From Perlabentimonas sp041656735 (GTDB lineage: Bacteria > Bacteroidota > Bacteroidia > Bacteroidales > Tenuifilaceae), in contig JBBACY010000012.1 in assembly GCA_041656735.1 (NCBI GenBank), positions 15,635-79,634 of the forward strand: a stretch of DNA of 64,000 bases. Direction: 5' to 3'. Made by a program: the position numbers and the translations under genes. Under the pieces are notes generated by a model, which was given only the letters and a program-made list of their open reading frames with translations, ran no database searches and was not told the origin of the DNA. Shown piece by piece: positions 26,790 to 35,359 of the stretch (its first letter is position 1; the number at the start of each line of letters is the position of its first letter).

Positions 26790-26892
26790 CGAACTTATTA
26801 ATAAACATACTCCATGCTCAAAAATCCCCCAACTCGTGTGGCTTAAATTCGTTAGCTTTTTACCTCGTTACCACACGTCGGGAGTTGTGCGG
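26790..26892 (-). repeat. 110-bp conserved array repeat, copy 3
   Basis: It starts GAACTTATTAATAAACATAC and ends GTCGGGAGTTGTGCGG, and is nearly identical to copy 1 in the centre. The following site (26893-26925) is contracted: only TAGCAATG and CGTTGGCTA remain, with no long arms, immediately next to the stop codon of the orphan gene at 26924. Confidence 0.8.
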
Positions 26893-26923
26893 CTTAGCAA
26901 TGTGTGTGGATTTGATGCGTTGG

Positions 26924-27643
26924 CTATTTTATTTTATCAATAAAAACATATTTATAAGCTTCGCTCCAATGATAATCCTTTAATAGTGATATTTTAACCC
27001 TTTGTTTCAATACGTCCATTAATTTTAAAGGGGTAACAGAATACCTCTCAACTATTAATTTTAGTATTTCATCGAAACTCCACTCTTTATTTATAGGGAA
27101 ATAGCAAAGTTCATCTATGAAGTCTTGTTGATAATCGGAAAGGATTATAACTTTTTTACAGCCAATTTGTTTTAATAAATTAACGTAAGTATCCCTGGTT
27201 TCGAGATTGGAAATTACCATTTCCTTATAGGTCAAGTTGTAGTAATCGAGGTACAAGCCTGCTAAATCCTCTATAAAAAAGTCCCAAGTTGAATTAAACG
27301 GAACTTCTAAGATAAAAAAGAAACCATTTGGATAAAATACGATGGTATAAGATAAGTCATATTTGTATTCTACTGGTACTTCTATATCATATACAGTAAA
27401 CGATTCCTCAATATTCGGATTCTTTTCATCCAATGGATAGTAACTTACTAAAATGCTTAGCTCGTTTTTATACCCGAAATCTTTAAAGTAAGAACCATTC
27501 ATCTGCTCATCATCAAAAAATGAGTACTTATCAATTGTATAGTGAATGTTGGTTTTGAATAGATTTGCCACACGCTCTATAAACACCATGTAATTAGTGT
27601 TGTACAAATTGCTTTTACCAAGAAGATAAATGGTTTTTGCCAT
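26924..27643 (-). CDS. Uncharacterised protein
   Basis: A 239-residue soluble protein of unknown family, rich in Tyr, Phe and acidic residues, with no signal peptide or transmembrane helix. It begins MAKTIYLLGKSNLYNTNYMVF. The composition and isolated setting resemble immunity or orphan cargo proteins, but nothing specific supports that. It is the last array-associated gene on the right; its stop codon overlaps the box of a contracted attC-like site. Confidence 0.7.
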   Translation of the reverse strand: MAKTIYLLGKSNLYNTNYMVFIERVANLFKTNIHYTIDKYSFFDDEQMNGSYFKDFGYKNELSILVSYYPLDEKNPNIEESFTVYDIEVPVEYKYDLSYTIVFYPNGFFFILEVPFNSTWDFFIEDLAGLYLDYYNLTYKEMVISNLETRDTYVNLLKQIGCKKVIILSDYQQDFIDELCYFPINKEWSFDEILKLIVERYSVTPLKLMDVLKQRVKISLLKDYHWSEAYKYVFIDKIK

Positions 27644-27698
27644 AATTTTAATCTAGTGTGTAAGTTCTACAGCTTGTCCAATTAGTATCATTAGCTCA

Positions 27699-28226
27699 TC
27701 AGAAAAGTTGCATTTGTGACTTGAGTTTAAGCTTCTTTATAATAAGCTCTTTTGCTCTTCGATCCGAAAGGTCTTCAATAATACCCCAAACTACTTTCCT
27801 TCCATCCGTGTCGATAAAGAGAGCACCACTTATAGAAAGCGGGTATCGTGAACCATCCTTGCGAATATATTCTTTAAAATTGGGTCCAAAACGGCCCGTT
27901 TCATTCAACGTTTGAAATTGTATGGCTTCCTGTTCTTCATATTCTGGGGGAGTTAAATGCCAGAAACTTAAGCGCAGAAACTCTTCTCGGGTATACCCCG
28001 TGGATTCTAGAATGGAATTATTGACTTCTAAAAAATCTCCTGTTTCATGAATTATCAACGCCATGCCCACAGGAGATTGTTCAAAGAGCATTCGAAATTT
28101 ATCTTGAGCAAGCCTTCGTTCAGTGATGTTTTGTTCAAAGGTTGATTTTAGTAGCATATTCTCTTGCTCTAATTCCCTTAACTCTTGTAAAAGTTCTTCC
28201 TTTGTTTTGTCTTGGACGTTCATCAT
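27699..28226 (-). CDS. PAS-domain protein without an output domain
   Basis: A 175-residue protein with an N-terminal coiled coil (EELLQELRELEQENMLLKS), one PAS domain (FRMLFEQSPVGMALIIHETGDFLEVN to about residue 160, including YIRKDGSRYPLSISG and the PAC-like GIIEDLSDRRAKE) and a very short tail. No kinase, cyclase or regulator domain follows. It may be a standalone sensor or the surviving N-terminal end of a histidine kinase; no kinase remnant is visible downstream at 27644-27698. Confidence 0.8.
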   Translation of the reverse strand: MMNVQDKTKEELLQELRELEQENMLLKSTFEQNITERRLAQDKFRMLFEQSPVGMALIIHETGDFLEVNNSILESTGYTREEFLRLSFWHLTPPEYEEQEAIQFQTLNETGRFGPNFKEYIRKDGSRYPLSISGALFIDTDGRKVVWGIIEDLSDRRAKELIIKKLKLKSQMQLF

Positions 28227-28432
28227 TCTGTTCCTTTAAGCAATACTAATTTATTTATCACAAAGGTTGTTTTTCGAACTGGCTATAATTTTTCTAAGAT
28301 AGAAATTAAAGTTTTAATTTCACTTATTTGGCTTCAAAAAAATAGTAACAACTATTGAGCTATCCGCTTTTACTAAAATATGCCAAATACTTTACGAGGT
28401 TTTATATATTCATTTTGCTCTAAGAACAAAAA

Positions 28433-28460
28433 ATCTTCTCCGAAATTAATCGGAGAAGAT
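28433..28460 (-). terminator. Rho-independent terminator of the His-rich protein gene
   Basis: A 10-bp perfect stem (ATCTTCTCCG at 28433-28442 and its complement at 28451-28460) with an 8-nt loop is followed on the minus strand by TTTTTT. It lies 37 bp after the stop codon at 28497. Confidence 0.85.
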
Positions 28461-28496
28461 CCCAAAGCTATGCTACCGTTAATAGCTTATATCATA

Positions 28497-29147
28497 TCAG
28501 TGCTTATGTGCCGCATGTCCTCCACCATGCTCAATAATACCATGAATAGCTTCTAGAGTATGAGTGTAATCAACGTAGGCTTCTACATATTCACGGCCTT
28601 TGGCAGGCGAATCATTTTTTACTTTATCAAGTGCTGCTACTTTGTCATATTTCTCTCTTATCGCGTTGCTAATATGGTTGTTTAACCTTCCCAGTAGGCT
28701 GTCAATATCCTTGTTTTCTAACGCTTGGTCGCTTAGTTGAACAATCTTCTCAGCTGTTCCGGCAGGCTTCAATCCTGTATAAGGGGCGCCTTCAGTTTCG
28801 CGATGGAGGCGTACGAGGGTCTCAAGGAAATATTTTTCAACAATGAGGTAAACTTCACTATCGATAGATTTTAAAGCGTAGGTTTTATTGAACAAAGGGA
28901 TAATTTCTTTTTCTTGTTCGGCGTTAATCCATTTCAGAATTAGGTTTACATTGTTCGTTTCGAGCGCTTTCATAGCATCTTTAATTGTTGGGCCATCATA
29001 GGAATCACAATGTGCAGATGCCGAAAGTGAACTAAACATCATAAATAATGATACGATTACCATTGAGAGGATGGGGCGGAAACTCAATCTTTTGTTTTTT
29101 TGCCCCATTGATACTTCTACTCCCAAATTCATTTCTGTTGTTGTCAT
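28497..29147 (-). CDS. DUF6448-like secreted His-rich protein
   Basis: A 216-residue exported protein. After a basic N-terminus a signal peptide is visible (PILSMVIVSLFMMFSSLSASA) leading to mature HCDSYDGPTIKDAMKALETNN. The mature part is helical, and the C-terminus ends in a His-rich tail (HGIIEHGGGHAAHKH). HCDxxDGP at the mature start and the His tail suggest metal binding (inference). A shorter start at MGQKNKRLSFRP (residue 14) is at least as plausible for the signal peptide. Confidence 0.75.
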   Translation of the reverse strand: MTTTEMNLGVEVSMGQKNKRLSFRPILSMVIVSLFMMFSSLSASAHCDSYDGPTIKDAMKALETNNVNLILKWINAEQEKEIIPLFNKTYALKSIDSEVYLIVEKYFLETLVRLHRETEGAPYTGLKPAGTAEKIVQLSDQALENKDIDSLLGRLNNHISNAIREKYDKVAALDKVKNDSPAKGREYVEAYVDYTHTLEAIHGIIEHGGGHAAHKH

Positions 29148-29321
29148 AATACAATTAATTTAAATGGTTACTACTGAATTATCTTAGGTCAAAAGTACAC
29201 TGAGGAATATCCATGAGCGACCTTACTCCTAAAGTAGTACCCATTTAACAATGGGGAAAAGTCTCGTTTTATAAAACAGGACTTTGAGAGCAGTTGCCGT
29301 AATGTATGGGAGGATTACTAT

Positions 29322-30446
29322 TTATAGTTGGCTTTTATATTGGCTGGGGGTCATTCCGGTCGATTTTTTAAAAACCCTGTTAAATGCTGATTTTGTATTG
29401 AATCCAGAGTCAAAAGCTATCCCTAAAAGCGACAAATTATCGTATTTAGGTTCTCCTATCTTCGATTTCACTTCCTCGACCCTGTATTGATTAATAAAAT
29501 CAAAAAAATTAAGCCCGAGCCTTTCATTAATTACCCTTGAAAGTACATGTGAAGGTACTTGAAGATTAGCTGCCAACTGAGATAGAGTTAGGTTAGCATC
29601 TAAGTATGGTTTTTGTGCACTCATAAAATGCTTTATCTTATTTATATATTGTTCAGCATCGGTCTCTTTAAGTAGCATACCACCATATTTTGCTTTTGGT
29701 TCCGTTATATATTCAATGTTCTGGTCTAAATAATGAATGAATATTTCCTTTTGCTTTAGGCCAAAATACCCGATTAGAATGATGAAACCCGATAAAGAAA
29801 GAAATAGCCCATCGGTACAAAAGATCCATGAAAACAGTGAGAAAATATGATGTAGAGAAGCAAAACCCATTAATACTGTCCAAATTACCCCAAAGGAGTA
29901 TACCAATTTTCGAAGCCAGATAAGGTTTATATTCTCGGATGTGGAAAAATTATTGAAGATATTGATATCTAGCCTTTTAAAAAGTTTGATGGATAGAACA
30001 AAGTAAACTGGCCCAGACAAAACTGTAAGAATTAAAAATAAAGCGAAAAGCAAAGGGGTTCCGTGCTCACTCTCAATATGATCTAGCCTTATATTCGCAG
30101 ATATTTCTGGCACCAAGTATCCTATAAACAGGTATACATTGAAAAAAATAAATGGAATAAAATGGACTAAATTTTGCCTGCAGGTTTGAAAACTCTCATC
30201 AACTAACGAATAAATATATAAATACAGGAATGGGCCATGCAACATTAGTAACGAAATAAAACTTGCTGAAAGGAGATGGAAACCAGTGAACAACGTATCT
30301 GAAAAAAAAGCATAAACGCCTGTATATAAGCCCAAGTAAATCAGCCAGCATATCAATATTTTATCGTGTAGAGCCTTTTTTTTTTGCAAAATTAAAGCGG
30401 CAAAGAAAAGGGCATTGAAAGCAGCTATTAAAAAAATATATTTCAT
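29322..30446 (-). CDS. Membrane-bound AraC-family transcriptional regulator
   Basis: A 374-residue protein with about seven transmembrane helices in residues 1-235 and a C-terminal AraC/XylS DNA-binding domain (LTLSQLAANLQVPSHVLSRVINERLG and GFNTKSAFNRVFKKSTGMTPSQYK). This architecture is common in Bacteroidota and couples an unknown membrane-sensed signal to transcription. Neighbours are not obviously functionally related. In the 338-bp gap 30447-30784 upstream no gene was recognised. Confidence 0.92.
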   Translation of the reverse strand: MKYIFLIAAFNALFFAALILQKKKALHDKILICWLIYLGLYTGVYAFFSDTLFTGFHLLSASFISLLMLHGPFLYLYIYSLVDESFQTCRQNLVHFIPFIFFNVYLFIGYLVPEISANIRLDHIESEHGTPLLFALFLILTVLSGPVYFVLSIKLFKRLDINIFNNFSTSENINLIWLRKLVYSFGVIWTVLMGFASLHHIFSLFSWIFCTDGLFLSLSGFIILIGYFGLKQKEIFIHYLDQNIEYITEPKAKYGGMLLKETDAEQYINKIKHFMSAQKPYLDANLTLSQLAANLQVPSHVLSRVINERLGLNFFDFINQYRVEEVKSKIGEPKYDNLSLLGIAFDSGFNTKSAFNRVFKKSTGMTPSQYKSQL

Positions 30447-30784
30447 AATTTATATCAATCAATAAAATTCTATTCTGACTATGTTTTTCAAGATATTTCT
30501 TTGCAAAAAAAACCTGATTCACTAGAGATGCAAATTGGTTTAATAGTTCTTCTGTTTCCGCTGTAAATATACAATTTTTAGGTTTAACTACTTGGTTAGT
30601 GCGGTGACGAAAGAAGCAGATCGCTTTTCACGTTAAAGTAGGTCGGTATCGTAATGAGAGGAAGTTAAACCCTATGTTCGGATTTGCTGCAGCTTGAACT
30701 AAAGGGAATGGAAAACAGTTTAAATATTTTGGAAATTTCAGCTGAGTTTGGAATATTTTGGGGTGAAGAGAATAACTACAAGCA

Positions 30785-31021
30785 CTACTCGAACCAAGGG
30801 TCCATATCAAGATTTGTTTGGGCAAAAATATCGCGAGACAGAAACTGATTAACCTTTTTAACCTGCTCTAAAAGAATCTTTGCTTGGGTGTTATCCTCAT
30901 CTAATTCAATAATTTGATGCAAATAGTTAATTGCTTCGCCATACTTTTGCTCACCAAGCAACCTGCTGACTTTATCATTAAAATCGGCTTCTTCACTGTG
31001 ATTGTCTTGGAATTTTGTCAT
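30785..31021 (-). CDS. Small TPR-like protein
   Basis: A 78-residue acidic helical protein. Residues 13-55 (VSRLLGEQKYGEAINYLHQIIELDEDNTQAKILLEQV) form roughly one tetratricopeptide repeat pair. The product is too short for a scaffold by itself and probably binds one partner. It lies downstream of the terminator that ends the Mrp gene, so it has its own promoter. Confidence 0.7.
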   Translation of the reverse strand: MTKFQDNHSEEADFNDKVSRLLGEQKYGEAINYLHQIIELDEDNTQAKILLEQVKKVNQFLSRDIFAQTNLDMDPWFE

Positions 31022-31079
31022 ATGCAGTAAGTATTATCACATCAACAACCAAAGGATATATTAAATGAAAATTTGTAAA

Positions 31080-31129
31080 AGCCGTCACCCTTAGCAGCCT
31101 ATTCTGGGCAAAGTCTATTGGTGACGGCT
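31080..31129 (-). terminator. Terminator hairpin after the Mrp gene
   Basis: AGCCGTCACC at 31080-31089 pairs perfectly with GGTGACGGCT at 31120-31129 across a 30-nt loop, and the minus strand continues with TTTT. It lies 52 bp after the Mrp stop codon. Confidence 0.75.
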
Positions 31130-31180
31130 CTATCTATACATCATTAAATTTTAATGTACGCAAGCTAATGGTTAAGTAGG

Positions 31181-31981
31181 TTATACCGTAACCATTTCGA
31201 TAAAAGTTTCAACAATTTTATCAAAAGCCTGAACGGCTGCCACACTGCTTTGGCTGTAAACGCTAAGCCCTTTATCGGCAGCTACACCAACCTCAGCAAT
31301 TAGAGGAATTTGTCCAATTAACGGTACGCCCAGTTCGGTAGCTAAACGCTGACCTCCGCCCTGTCCGAAAATAAAGTATTTCTCCTCGGGATGTGGGCCT
31401 GGTGTAAACCACGACATATTCTCTATTACACCCAAAATTGGAACCTTAAGATCCTTATTATTAAACAACGACGCTGCTTTACGCGCATCGTTCAACGCAA
31501 TTTCTTGAGGTGTTGTAACAATTATTGAACCGCTCATTTTTATTTTTTGCGCAGCAGTAAGTTGAATATCGCTGGTTCCGGGAGGGAAATCGAGTATCAT
31601 ATAATCAATATCACCCCAGTTTGTGTTTTCGAGCATTTGTGTTATTGCATTGGCAGCCATGGGGCCGCGCCAAATTAGCCCTTGGTTTGACTTAACGAAG
31701 AAACCGATGGACATAATTTTAACGCCAAACTTCTCGATAGGATACATAATATCCTTTTCACCTTCGGTAATAACCTCGGGTTGAGCATCTTCAATTCCGA
31801 ACATACGAGGTATTGAAGGGCCGAAAATATCGGCATCCACCAACGCAACCTTATAGCCTTGCCTTACAAGGGCTATGGCTAGGTTAGCCGAAACGGTTGA
31901 TTTTCCAACACCACCCTTTCCTGACGAAACAGGAATCACATGTTTAACCGTTGGAAGATCAATTTTTTCAAAAGCGGTCAT
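31181..31981 (-). CDS. Mrp/NBP35-family Fe-S cluster carrier ATPase
   Basis: A 266-residue P-loop protein of the Mrp/ApbC family, which holds and transfers Fe-S clusters. The deviant Walker A is SSGKGGVGKSTVSANLA (residues about 18-34), followed by VDADIFGPSIPRMFG, IDYMILDFPPGTSDIQ (Walker B) and VIENMSWF. It lacks the N-terminal DUF59 domain of longer Mrp proteins. At the usual CxxC position it has WFTPGPHPEEKYFIFG, so the cysteine pair is absent here. It is separated by about 500 bp, including a repeat, from the Fe-S-related cluster to its right. Confidence 0.9.
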   Translation of the reverse strand: MTAFEKIDLPTVKHVIPVSSGKGGVGKSTVSANLAIALVRQGYKVALVDADIFGPSIPRMFGIEDAQPEVITEGEKDIMYPIEKFGVKIMSIGFFVKSNQGLIWRGPMAANAITQMLENTNWGDIDYMILDFPPGTSDIQLTAAQKIKMSGSIIVTTPQEIALNDARKAASLFNNKDLKVPILGVIENMSWFTPGPHPEEKYFIFGQGGGQRLATELGVPLIGQIPLIAEVGVAADKGLSVYSQSSVAAVQAFDKIVETFIEMVTV

Positions 31982-32100
31982 TCTAGTTTTCTCCTTTCTT
32001 TAATTTGAGTTTTTTCTTCGATATTTATTCTGAAACTTTTCCCAAAATGATATATGTACACCAAATGGGCAAAGCATAAAATACATTTTACTTTTAAACA

Positions 32101-32275
32101 CTAATCAATATCGTTTAGCTTCGACTACACGCTGCCTGACATTTCGAATACGCTTAGCCTGACCTTTGATTACACCAACCTGACCTTTGACTTCGCTCAG
32201 GGTGACGATCAAACTGAGTGAAATCAAAATGGGCGGATATAATTGGATATTAGGTTACATCTTGTTAACTAAACA
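32101..32275. repeat. Palindromic dispersed repeat, copy 2 (diverged)
   Basis: It shares ordered segments with 17819-17959 (CAATATCG, CTTCGAC/CGCTGCCTGAC, TATAATTG, TTAACTAAACA) and contains a local near-tandem of CCTGACCTTTGA at about 32159-32200. No gene is supported in the 499-bp gap 31982-32480, which otherwise holds the Mrp promoter region. Confidence 0.5.
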
Positions 32276-32480
32276 ACTTTAAAACACAAATAATTAATTA
32301 TAGTTCTGTTCCACTTAGAATAAATGGTCTGACTTTCACAATAGAAATCCTTGGTGCAGACGCTGTTTAACTTCGGGTGCAAGGTACAAAAATGCACTTC
32401 TAATCACAATCGTAAAGAGCAAACACATTTGGAATTTTCATAAATTCGAATCGTAAGTTTGCGTTGTCAACTGAACGTTA

Positions 32481-32858
32481 CTATAAACCCTTAATCTCAA
32501 AAATATTACTATTCGAATCGCTAATAAAGTAGGTGAACCCTTGTTTACCTTCTCGGGTATAAACCCTAAATCCTTTTTGCGCTGCATGGTTACACAGCTG
32601 CTCGGCATTACTACCCGAAAGGCAAATATGATTGTAATTGAGCTGTTTGGGGTTGGCGCTTACAAAAAGTTCAAACTCAACCTCGCCACAATTGCCAAAA
32701 ATAATAGATACCTCGTTATTGATACCAAAAATTTCATCCGACTCCTTACTAGTTAAGCTAAACGACCTAGTAGACTTGAAACCTAATATATCTTCATAAA
32801 AGTTGGACACATCGGCTTCAACTACCTGTAAACCTATATGTTTAAGTATTATATTCAT
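32481..32858 (-). CDS. VOC-superfamily (glyoxalase-like) protein
   Basis: A 125-residue protein with paired beta-alpha-beta-beta-beta modules of the vicinal-oxygen-chelate fold: LKHIGLQVVEADVSNFYEDILGFKSTRSF at the start and YFISDSNSNIFEIKGL at the end. A His near the N-terminus and the C-terminal Glu match the usual metal ligand positions. The substrate is unknown. It begins one nucleotide after cobO ends and is the last gene of the long minus-strand cluster. Confidence 0.82.
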   Translation of the reverse strand: MNIILKHIGLQVVEADVSNFYEDILGFKSTRSFSLTSKESDEIFGINNEVSIIFGNCGEVEFELFVSANPKQLNYNHICLSGSNAEQLCNHAAQKGFRVYTREGKQGFTYFISDSNSNIFEIKGL

Positions 32859-32859
32859 A

Positions 32860-33378
32860 CTAAAATTCTATTCCTTTGCGGGCTTCAACCCCATTATTAT
32901 AGTAGTGCTTTATCTCCTTCATTTCGGTTACTAAATCGGCAATGTCAATTAATTCCTTTGGCGCATAGCGACCAGTAAGCACAATTTCCATTGTATTGGG
33001 TTTCGACTTAAGCATTGCTAAAACCTCATCAATGCTAAACAACTTATAAAAAAGTGCTATGCAAATTTCGTCGAGAATAACCAAAGGAAACTTATTGCTC
33101 TCAATTACCTGCTTTACCTCATTAAGTCCAGCCCGAGCAGCATCAATATCAGCTTGAGTTGGGTCATTTTTAATAAAACAGTCGAGCCCATACTGCTTAA
33201 TTTCTATATTAGGAAACTGCTTAAGTGCGTCGAGCTCGGCATAGTGCATACCCTTAACAAACTGGCCAATAAACACTCGCTTTCCAGCTCCCGAAGCCCT
33301 AATGGCCAAACCAATGGCGGCTGTGGTTTTGCCCTTGCCGTTGCCTGTATAAAGATGAATGTATCCCTTATTGCTCAT
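32860..33378 (-). CDS. cobO: Cob(I)yrinic acid a,c-diamide adenosyltransferase (CobA/CobO/BtuR type)
   Basis: Adds the 5'-deoxyadenosyl group from ATP to cob(I)alamin or its precursors. The 172-residue protein starts with the ATP-binding P-loop YTGNGKGKTTAAIGLAIRA, followed by FIGQFVKG, the conserved LVILDEICIALFYKL and VLTGRYAP. The length is typical for the family. It lies inside the cluster of Fe-S and B12-associated functions, seven bases after the DUF169 gene. No riboswitch precedes it here; the B12 riboswitch in this window controls a different operon. Confidence 0.93.
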   Translation of the reverse strand: MSNKGYIHLYTGNGKGKTTAAIGLAIRASGAGKRVFIGQFVKGMHYAELDALKQFPNIEIKQYGLDCFIKNDPTQADIDAARAGLNEVKQVIESNKFPLVILDEICIALFYKLFSIDEVLAMLKSKPNTMEIVLTGRYAPKELIDIADLVTEMKEIKHYYNNGVEARKGIEF

Positions 33379-33384
33379 AATGAT

Positions 33385-33993
33385 TTAACTTAAAATTTGT
33401 ACTGCCTGATTATAGGGCAAACCCACAACCAGCTGATTATCCTTTAGCCCTCCAAACTCTCTCGACTCAGGACAGCCAAAAGAAACGCTCATACGAGCCG
33501 ACTTAAACGTACTGATAAAAACATTACCGCAAATTAACAAAAAAGGGAAAGGCTGTACTATGGGATATTCGTTGGTTACAAGAATATATTTTCGTGTTAA
33601 ATCCGTTAACTGCTTCGGGTCAATGTACATAATATACATATCGGGCCGCGTATCATTCTCTATTTCCTCAGTAATACCCATTAAAATATTGTTAATTGGG
33701 GTACTCATTTTGGGTATATCAATTAATGCTTTTTTTATGATTTGCTGGGCAATATTGGTCTCTGCTGAGATATGCTTAAGTAGCTCCTTATCGTCTCGCA
33801 AAAGACCAAGGCCCCTTTTTGCTCCAAAGCACGTTAAATTTAAAGGGTTAAAAAGAAGTGGCGTTCTAAATGCATCGTTAACCGCCTCGCAAAACCGAAT
33901 AGATTTTTCGGGCGAATAGCTAAACTCCCTATTATAGTTAACCTTTAGCCCTAGACACTTGGGACCAAACTGTTTTTTTAACTCTAAAATCAT
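33385..33993 (-). CDS. DUF169-family protein
   Basis: A 202-residue protein with the hallmarks of DUF169: CFGAKRGLGL in the middle, PFPFLLICGNVF, SVSFGCPESREFGG and the terminal VVGLPY. The conserved cysteines in LTCFGAKRG and FGCPESR may bind a metal or cofactor. The molecular function is unknown; the family is common in anaerobes and methanogens. It overlaps the DUF4405 gene by 4 nt, which suggests coupled expression. Confidence 0.85.
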   Translation of the reverse strand: MILELKKQFGPKCLGLKVNYNREFSYSPEKSIRFCEAVNDAFRTPLLFNPLNLTCFGAKRGLGLLRDDKELLKHISAETNIAQQIIKKALIDIPKMSTPINNILMGITEEIENDTRPDMYIMYIDPKQLTDLTRKYILVTNEYPIVQPFPFLLICGNVFISTFKSARMSVSFGCPESREFGGLKDNQLVVGLPYNQAVQILS

Positions 33994-34814
33994 TTGCTTT
34001 CTGAATTTACATGTTTTGCCACCGCTCTACTCACATCGGACATGGTAAAGTTATATCGTTTTCGAAGCCTGCCTAACCTCTCAGTTGAGTATTTATGGGG
34101 TATATTTAGCTCATCGCACAGAAACTGGGTAGGCACTCCATATTTAATTGAAACATCCGAAAGCGACTCTCCTCCAAGCACCACGTAATCTTCTACTATA
34201 GCTCTGTTTTTATGCGTCTTTTGTTTACTATTCTCTTTTTGCTTTGATTTAACATTACTATCAATATCCTGTTTATCAGCATTTTCTGAATTTGAATTTA
34301 AGGGTTCACTCAAAGACTGTTGTGTAGAAATCTCAATATCGGTATCGCTAGCATTAAGCACATTTTCTATAGAAACACTGGTGTTTTCAATTCTGTGCCT
34401 GAACAAATTCCCGTACTCAACAATTGCTGGCTCAAACAAAAATGCAAATACAAAAAGGAATATGCTAACTACACTTAAGAACGAGATGAAAACGATACGA
34501 GGTGTTCGACTAGGAATAAGTCGCCTAAAGAAGCAACCAATAAGTTTCCAATGTAGAATAATGTGAAGTACAATAAAAACAATAAAAGTAATGCTAACAA
34601 CTAAATGGATGGTTCCCCATTGGTGCCTATCAAGTCCGAGAAGTTCTAAATTCACATTCTGACCATATATTATATTTCGCTTTTCGCCAGAAAGTAACGT
34701 GTATTTAATAAGAAAACCTATGCCCGCCATACCCATTAACACTAAAAAAAGGATAATGTCAACCACCAGATTCAACTTAGCTCTGTCTTTACAAAATTTG
34801 ATAAACTTGTTCAT
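33990..34814 (-). CDS. DUF4405-type membrane protein with cytoplasmic C-terminal extension
   Basis: A 274-residue protein with three transmembrane helices in residues 14-140. The pattern HQWGTIHLVVSITFIVFIVLHIILHW puts several His residues inside or near helices, as in the cytochrome-b-like DUF4405 family, so heme or quinone interaction is possible (inference). A low-complexity linker follows, then a conserved LysM-like C-terminal domain (YVVLGGESLSDVSIKYGVPTQFLCDELNIP). It is translationally coupled to DUF169. Confidence 0.8.
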   Translation of the reverse strand: MNKFIKFCKDRAKLNLVVDIILFLVLMGMAGIGFLIKYTLLSGEKRNIIYGQNVNLELLGLDRHQWGTIHLVVSITFIVFIVLHIILHWKLIGCFFRRLIPSRTPRIVFISFLSVVSIFLFVFAFLFEPAIVEYGNLFRHRIENTSVSIENVLNASDTDIEISTQQSLSEPLNSNSENADKQDIDSNVKSKQKENSKQKTHKNRAIVEDYVVLGGESLSDVSIKYGVPTQFLCDELNIPHKYSTERLGRLRKRYNFTMSDVSRAVAKHVNSESK

Positions 34815-34825
34815 AGCAAATCATT

Positions 34826-35353
34826 TTATAGTTTTTTTGATAGCCTTTGTAAGCGTTTTAGTTTAGCCGCAAGAATGGTTCTGCGAATGGTACTAACTCT
34901 ATCAATAAAAAGTACACCCCCCAGATGGTCGAACTCATGTTGAAAAATGCGAGCTTCGAGACCCTTAATGGTTCTTTTTACTGGTTTCATCTGCTCATTA
35001 AAATACTTAACAACAATATCAGTGGGTCGCTCAACCTGTTCAAAAATATCGGGTATGCTAAGGCACCCCTCGTTAAAGTAGGAAGTTTCATTACTAAATG
35101 AAATTATTTCGGGGTTAATTACAATCCTCTTTACCAACTCAACCGACGGATCGTCTGCCACCATTGGCTCAGAGTTAATAATAAACATACTTTTAAGCAC
35201 ACCTATTTGGGGGGCGGCTAATCCTATTCCCCCCTCGTTTTTAAGGGTTGCAAACAGGCTACTGGCCAATTCTGCAATGTTATCTTTTTCAGTAAGATGT
35301 TCAGAATCCTTACGCAACACAGGCGAGCCATATATTAAAACCTTTTCACCCAT
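34826..35353 (-). CDS. def: Peptide deformylase
   Basis: Removes the N-formyl group from nascent proteins. The 175-residue protein has all three motifs: GIGLAAPQIG, EGCLSIP (metal-ligand Cys) and QHEFDHLGGVLF (HExxH variant with two metal His and the catalytic Glu). It sits inside a cluster otherwise devoted to Fe-S and unknown redox proteins, six bases after the radical-SAM gene; whether it is the only copy in the genome cannot be told from this window. Confidence 0.95.
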   Translation of the reverse strand: MGEKVLIYGSPVLRKDSEHLTEKDNIAELASSLFATLKNEGGIGLAAPQIGVLKSMFIINSEPMVADDPSVELVKRIVINPEIISFSNETSYFNEGCLSIPDIFEQVERPTDIVVKYFNEQMKPVKRTIKGLEARIFQHEFDHLGGVLFIDRVSTIRRTILAAKLKRLQRLSKKL

Positions 35354-35359
35354 TTATAA

